DNA of 64,000 nucleotides from Ascarosepion bandense (Eukaryota; Mollusca; Cephalopoda; Sepiida; Sepiidae): positions 1,451,001 to 1,515,000 of the forward strand of contig JBBBDQ010001616.1 in the NCBI GenBank assembly GCA_037127315.1, written 5' to 3'. The position numbers and the translations under genes were made by a program. Positions 63,311 through 64,000 of the stretch are shown here, in pieces (the stretch's first letter is position 1; every line of letters starts with the position of its first letter). The notes below the pieces were generated by a model. It saw only the letters and a list, made by a program, of their open reading frames with translations. It did not search any database and was not told the origin of the DNA.

Positions 63311-64000
63311 GGATTCTTGTTTAGAAAACCACACAATATAATAATAACACAAAACAGATATGAGAGGAAAATTGTAAGTATATTGAACAAAAGATATACA
63401 ACCTGTACACGGTTAGTAGATTCAGGAATGCTTGTTAGTAAGAGTCAAATATATACAAAGAAGTAAGTTCGGGTAACAAGTCTATATTCTTGGTGACCAA
63501 CGAGGGCGGTTCAAAGGCTATAGCAAGCATTACAACTCTAACACACTCTAACACACTACAGACACCCTACAGACTATATTTAGCTGTCTCTCCCAGTAAG
63601 GGCAACATGTGACACGTGGTCAGTTTTTATAACTGGGATTTCCGGGCTATATGGTCGGAAGCAGAGAGCGCCCTCTACCCAAAGGCAGAGTGCTGACAGT
63701 GAGAAATGCCGTCGCAGCGAGAAAAATCTCGGTGACAGTCACACTTGTTCTATGTAGCCAGGATTATAAGTATACCTTGGACAAGTTCATTGAGTGTGTA
63801 AAAAGGGGCGATCACTAACGATATATATATGACGTAGAATATTTGGTATTTAAGTCAGGTTAATTCCAATAGAGACGAACTCAAAAGAACTCAATGTTAA
63901 ATTTATTTATTTAATTTAACAGAGTAATATAATCTAGAAAGAATTTTAGATATTCTACCCATGAAATTGTACAATACCTAAATCTTTTCTAGAGCATATA
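63046..64000. other. Unclassified end region with (CA)n(TA)n and LTR-like sequence
   Basis: (CA)n(TA)n spans 63233-63305. 63306-63800 has higher GC (GGGCGGTTCAAAGGCTATAG, CTCTCCCAGTAAGGGCAACA, GAGAGCGCCCTCTACCCAAA). With TGTTGTGGATTCTTGTTTAG at its start it has the feel of a retrotransposon LTR, but no partner LTR or coding region is in the window. Confidence 0.4.

Noticed and set aside
63305..63800. LTR retrotransposon
   Set aside because: Base composition and TG start are suggestive, but no second LTR, primer-binding site or gag-pol was found.

Overview
The window looks like repeat-dense, AT-rich intergenic or intronic DNA from a metazoan, most likely a cephalopod mollusc of the octopus type. 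That assignment is an inference. It rests on the mix of repeats: tRNA-derived SINEs, RTE and CR1/Jockey-like LINEs, many Penelope-like elements (PLEs) with GIY-YIG domains, and long (TA)n, (GT)n and (GATA)n tracts. I found no convincing host protein-coding exon. Nearly every open reading frame is either a decayed transposable-element ORF or a translated microsatellite. All homology calls are from reading and hand alignment, with no database search.

Layout. 1-1110: 141-bp satellite. 1435-1551: 5S rRNA-like copy. 1.6-3.3 kb: LINE remnants. 3.5-6.2 kb: large inverted repeat with a nested hAT-type MITE. 6.9-7.7 kb: compound (GATA)n. 8.2-10.1 kb: hAT MITE and near-identical LINE 3' ends. 11.1-12.9 kb: SINE cluster. 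13.4-14.1 kb: ~170-bp-arm palindrome and a tRNA-like element with a decayed hammerhead ribozyme (HHR). 15.15-16.07 kb: hAT transposon with perfect 8-bp target duplication. 16.8-17.9 kb: PLE with inverted ends. 19.27-20.27 kb: Helitron-like element. 21-24.6 kb: LINEs, a 134-bp and a 103-bp tandem array, a second 5S-like copy. 25-27.9 kb: SINEs, RTE LINEs, a hammerhead. 29-36 kb: CR1/Jockey-like LINE copies, including an RT-bearing one. 36.7-39.2 kb: tandem PLE pseudo-LTR with a nearly canonical hammerhead, a GIY-YIG tail, another hammerhead-bearing foldback. 39.5-51 kb: Helitron-like, RTE, Tc1/mariner and LINE pieces with long microsatellites. 53.5-54.2 kb: two head-to-head tRNA-like/hammerhead elements. 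55.4-61.9 kb: three PLEs, a piggyBac-type MITE, another tRNA-like/hammerhead element and a Tc1-type MITE split by a LINE. 61.9-64 kb: AT-rich unclassified DNA.

The unifying theme is self-cleaving RNA. I count at least four sites with an intact or nearly intact type I hammerhead fold (37048-37111 +, 54145-54199 +, 60064-60107 +, 27885-27945 -) and about ten degraded relatives. Some sit in PLE pseudo-LTRs, where HHRs are already known. Others form the 3' part of a short tRNA-headed element present in two subfamilies whose ribozyme stems differ by compensatory changes. That pol III-type promoter plus ribozyme element, a SINE-like retrozyme, is the strongest candidate for something little described.
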